Source of the DNA: JAITWN01 sp964546765
GTDB lineage: Bacteria > Pseudomonadota > Gammaproteobacteria > SZUA-140
Direction: 5' to 3'
Length of the DNA: 6,901 nucleotides
Assembly (NCBI GenBank): GCA_964546765.1
Contig: CAZJKV010000101.1
Span: 1-6,901, forward strand
Each line of letters begins with the position of its first letter. Position 1 is the first letter of the stretch. The notes below the pieces were generated by a model that saw only the letters and a program-made list of their open reading frames with translations, was not told the origin of the DNA and did not search any database. Both the position numbers and the translations under genes were made by a program. Positions 5,980-6,901 of this stretch are shown one piece after another.

Positions 5980-6901
5980 ATGAGATGCTATGGACTGACC
6001 GGGCTGGCGGCGCTGGTGCTCGCGCTGTCGGCCGCCGCGGCCACCGCCGCGACGTATCCGCTGCCGGCGCCCGGTAATGACATCATCGGGGAGGTCCGGA
6101 CCGTGCAGGTCCGGGACGGCGAGACCCTGATCGACATCGCGCGCGACCACGGGCTCGGCTACAACGAGATCGTCGCCGCGAATCCCGGCCTCGATCCGTG
6201 GCTGCCGCCGCCGGGGGCCGAGATAGTCCTGCCGACCCGCTACATCCTGCCGAGTACCCCGCGCGAAGGCATCATTATCAACCTCTCCGAGATGCGCATG
6301 TACTACTATCCGACGCCGCGCGGCAATGCAGCGCCGGTCGTCATGACCTGGCCGATCGGCATCGGGCAGGAAGGCTGGTCGACGCCGGTCGGAATCACGC
6401 AAATCATCGACAAGATCGAAAATCCGTCGTGGACCGTACCCGCGTCGATTCGCCAGAGCTACGAGGAGGCAGGCCAGCCCTTGCCGGCGATTGTCCCGCC
6501 GGGGCCGGACAACCCGCTCGGCAATCACGCGATGCGCCTCGGCTGGACCAGCTATCTGATCCACGGCACCAACAAGACCTTCGGGGTCGGCATGCGCGTC
6601 AGCCACGGCTGTATCCGCATGTATCCCGAAGACATCGAGGCGCTGTTCTCGCTCGTGCCGGTGACGACGCCGGTGTGGGTCATTGATGAGCCCTTCAAGC
6701 TCGGGCGGGAAGGTGGGAAACTCTATATGGAGGTGCATATGCTGGGCGAAGACGACGATCGCCCCCCGGCCGACAAGTTTTCGACCATCGTCGCCGCAAT
6801 CGAGGCGGTCACACCCGCGGATGCGCAGGGGCATGCGCGGCAGATGGCGGCACGCGTCGCGAGCCGCCAGAGCGGCTTGCCGGAGCCGGTCGGGGCCTTT
6901 C
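5980..6901 (+). CDS. L,D-transpeptidase (ErfK/YbiS type) with LysM domain, 3' end outside window
   Basis: This periplasmic enzyme belongs to the YkuD family. Family members use a cysteine acyl-enzyme to make 3-3 cross-links in peptidoglycan or to attach an outer-membrane protein such as Braun lipoprotein to the wall. The first 307 residues are present. A Sec signal peptide covers residues 1 to about 23 (cleavage near ATA-AT). A LysM-type peptidoglycan-binding domain spans about 41-85. The YkuD domain starts near residue 94 and carries the active-site signature HGTN with H195 and SHGCIRM with H209, catalytic C211 and R213. EPFKLG and LYMEVH near residues 233-249 match the strand-rich tail of the ErfK/YbiS/YcfS group. 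Length is close to complete for that group. The ATG at 5980 is chosen because AAAGG lies 9 bp upstream and it begins a compact signal peptide; ATG at 5959 in the same frame would lengthen the n-region by seven residues. Which of the two activities it has cannot be read from the sequence. Confidence 0.95.
   Translation, partial: MRCYGLTGLAALVLALSAAAATAATYPLPAPGNDIIGEVRTVQVRDGETLIDIARDHGLGYNEIVAANPGLDPWLPPPGAEIVLPTRYILPSTPREGIIINLSEMRMYYYPTPRGNAAPVVMTWPIGIGQEGWSTPVGITQIIDKIENPSWTVPASIRQSYEEAGQPLPAIVPPGPDNPLGNHAMRLGWTSYLIHGTNKTFGVGMRVSHGCIRMYPEDIEALFSLVPVTTPVWVIDEPFKLGREGGKLYMEVHMLGEDDDRPPADKFSTIVAAIEAVTPADAQGHARQMAARVASRQSGLPEPVGAF

Noticed and set aside
5788..6834. A 348-codon minus-strand frame across the L,D-transpeptidase
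   Set aside because: It is antisense to a gene with an intact YkuD active site and signal peptide; its translation is rich in Arg, Asp and His without domain features.
1..6901. CRISPR array, tRNA/rRNA, insertion sequence, prophage or defence system
   Set aside because: There are no regularly spaced repeats, RNA-gene signatures, transposase or integrase motifs, or terminal inverted repeats. All sizeable genes have housekeeping, envelope or signalling identities.

Overview
This is a 6.9 kb stretch of GC-rich bacterial chromosome with dense, conventional gene packing and no sign of mobile DNA, RNA genes or CRISPR. The protein set is RNase D, a cytosolic presequence-protease-type M16 peptidase, an HDOD regulator, and a LysM/YkuD L,D-transpeptidase of the ErfK/YbiS type. 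Together with the high GC content, this points to a gammaproteobacterium with a Gram-negative envelope, perhaps a Chromatiales-like lineage. That placement is an inference from gene content, not a database match.

The left four fifths is a leftward (minus-strand) gene series. In transcription order it holds an HDOD-domain signalling protein (5534 to 4611), a 134-bp gap with a possible promoter, a 987-residue M16C peptidase (4476 to 1513), a 266-residue secreted protein resembling DUF4412/LolA-fold proteins (1495 to 695), and the 5' part of rnd (684 to beyond base 1). The last three are separated by only 17 and 10 bp and are probably one operon. It would combine peptide degradation, an envelope protein of unknown role, and 3' RNA trimming.

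A divergent intergenic region (5535-5736) separates this block from a rightward pair. It contains an overlapping set of ACTGT/ACAGT inverted repeats next to the HDOD gene, a GC-rich hairpin, and an AT-rich promoter-like segment. The rightward genes are a 62-residue two-helix membrane protein (5737-5925) and a secreted L,D-transpeptidase (5980 to beyond the window end), which cross-links peptidoglycan or attaches proteins to it.

Most of the window is ordinary housekeeping and envelope DNA, and I see no convincing new multi-gene system. The points most worth a second look are the complete set of HD-type metal-ligand positions in the HDOD protein, the inverted-repeat cluster in front of it, the uncharacterised secreted protein between the protease and rnd, and the small membrane hairpin protein upstream of the transpeptidase. 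Very long open frames lie opposite nearly every gene, but they are codon-aligned antisense shadows explained by the absence of TTA, CTA and TCA codons.
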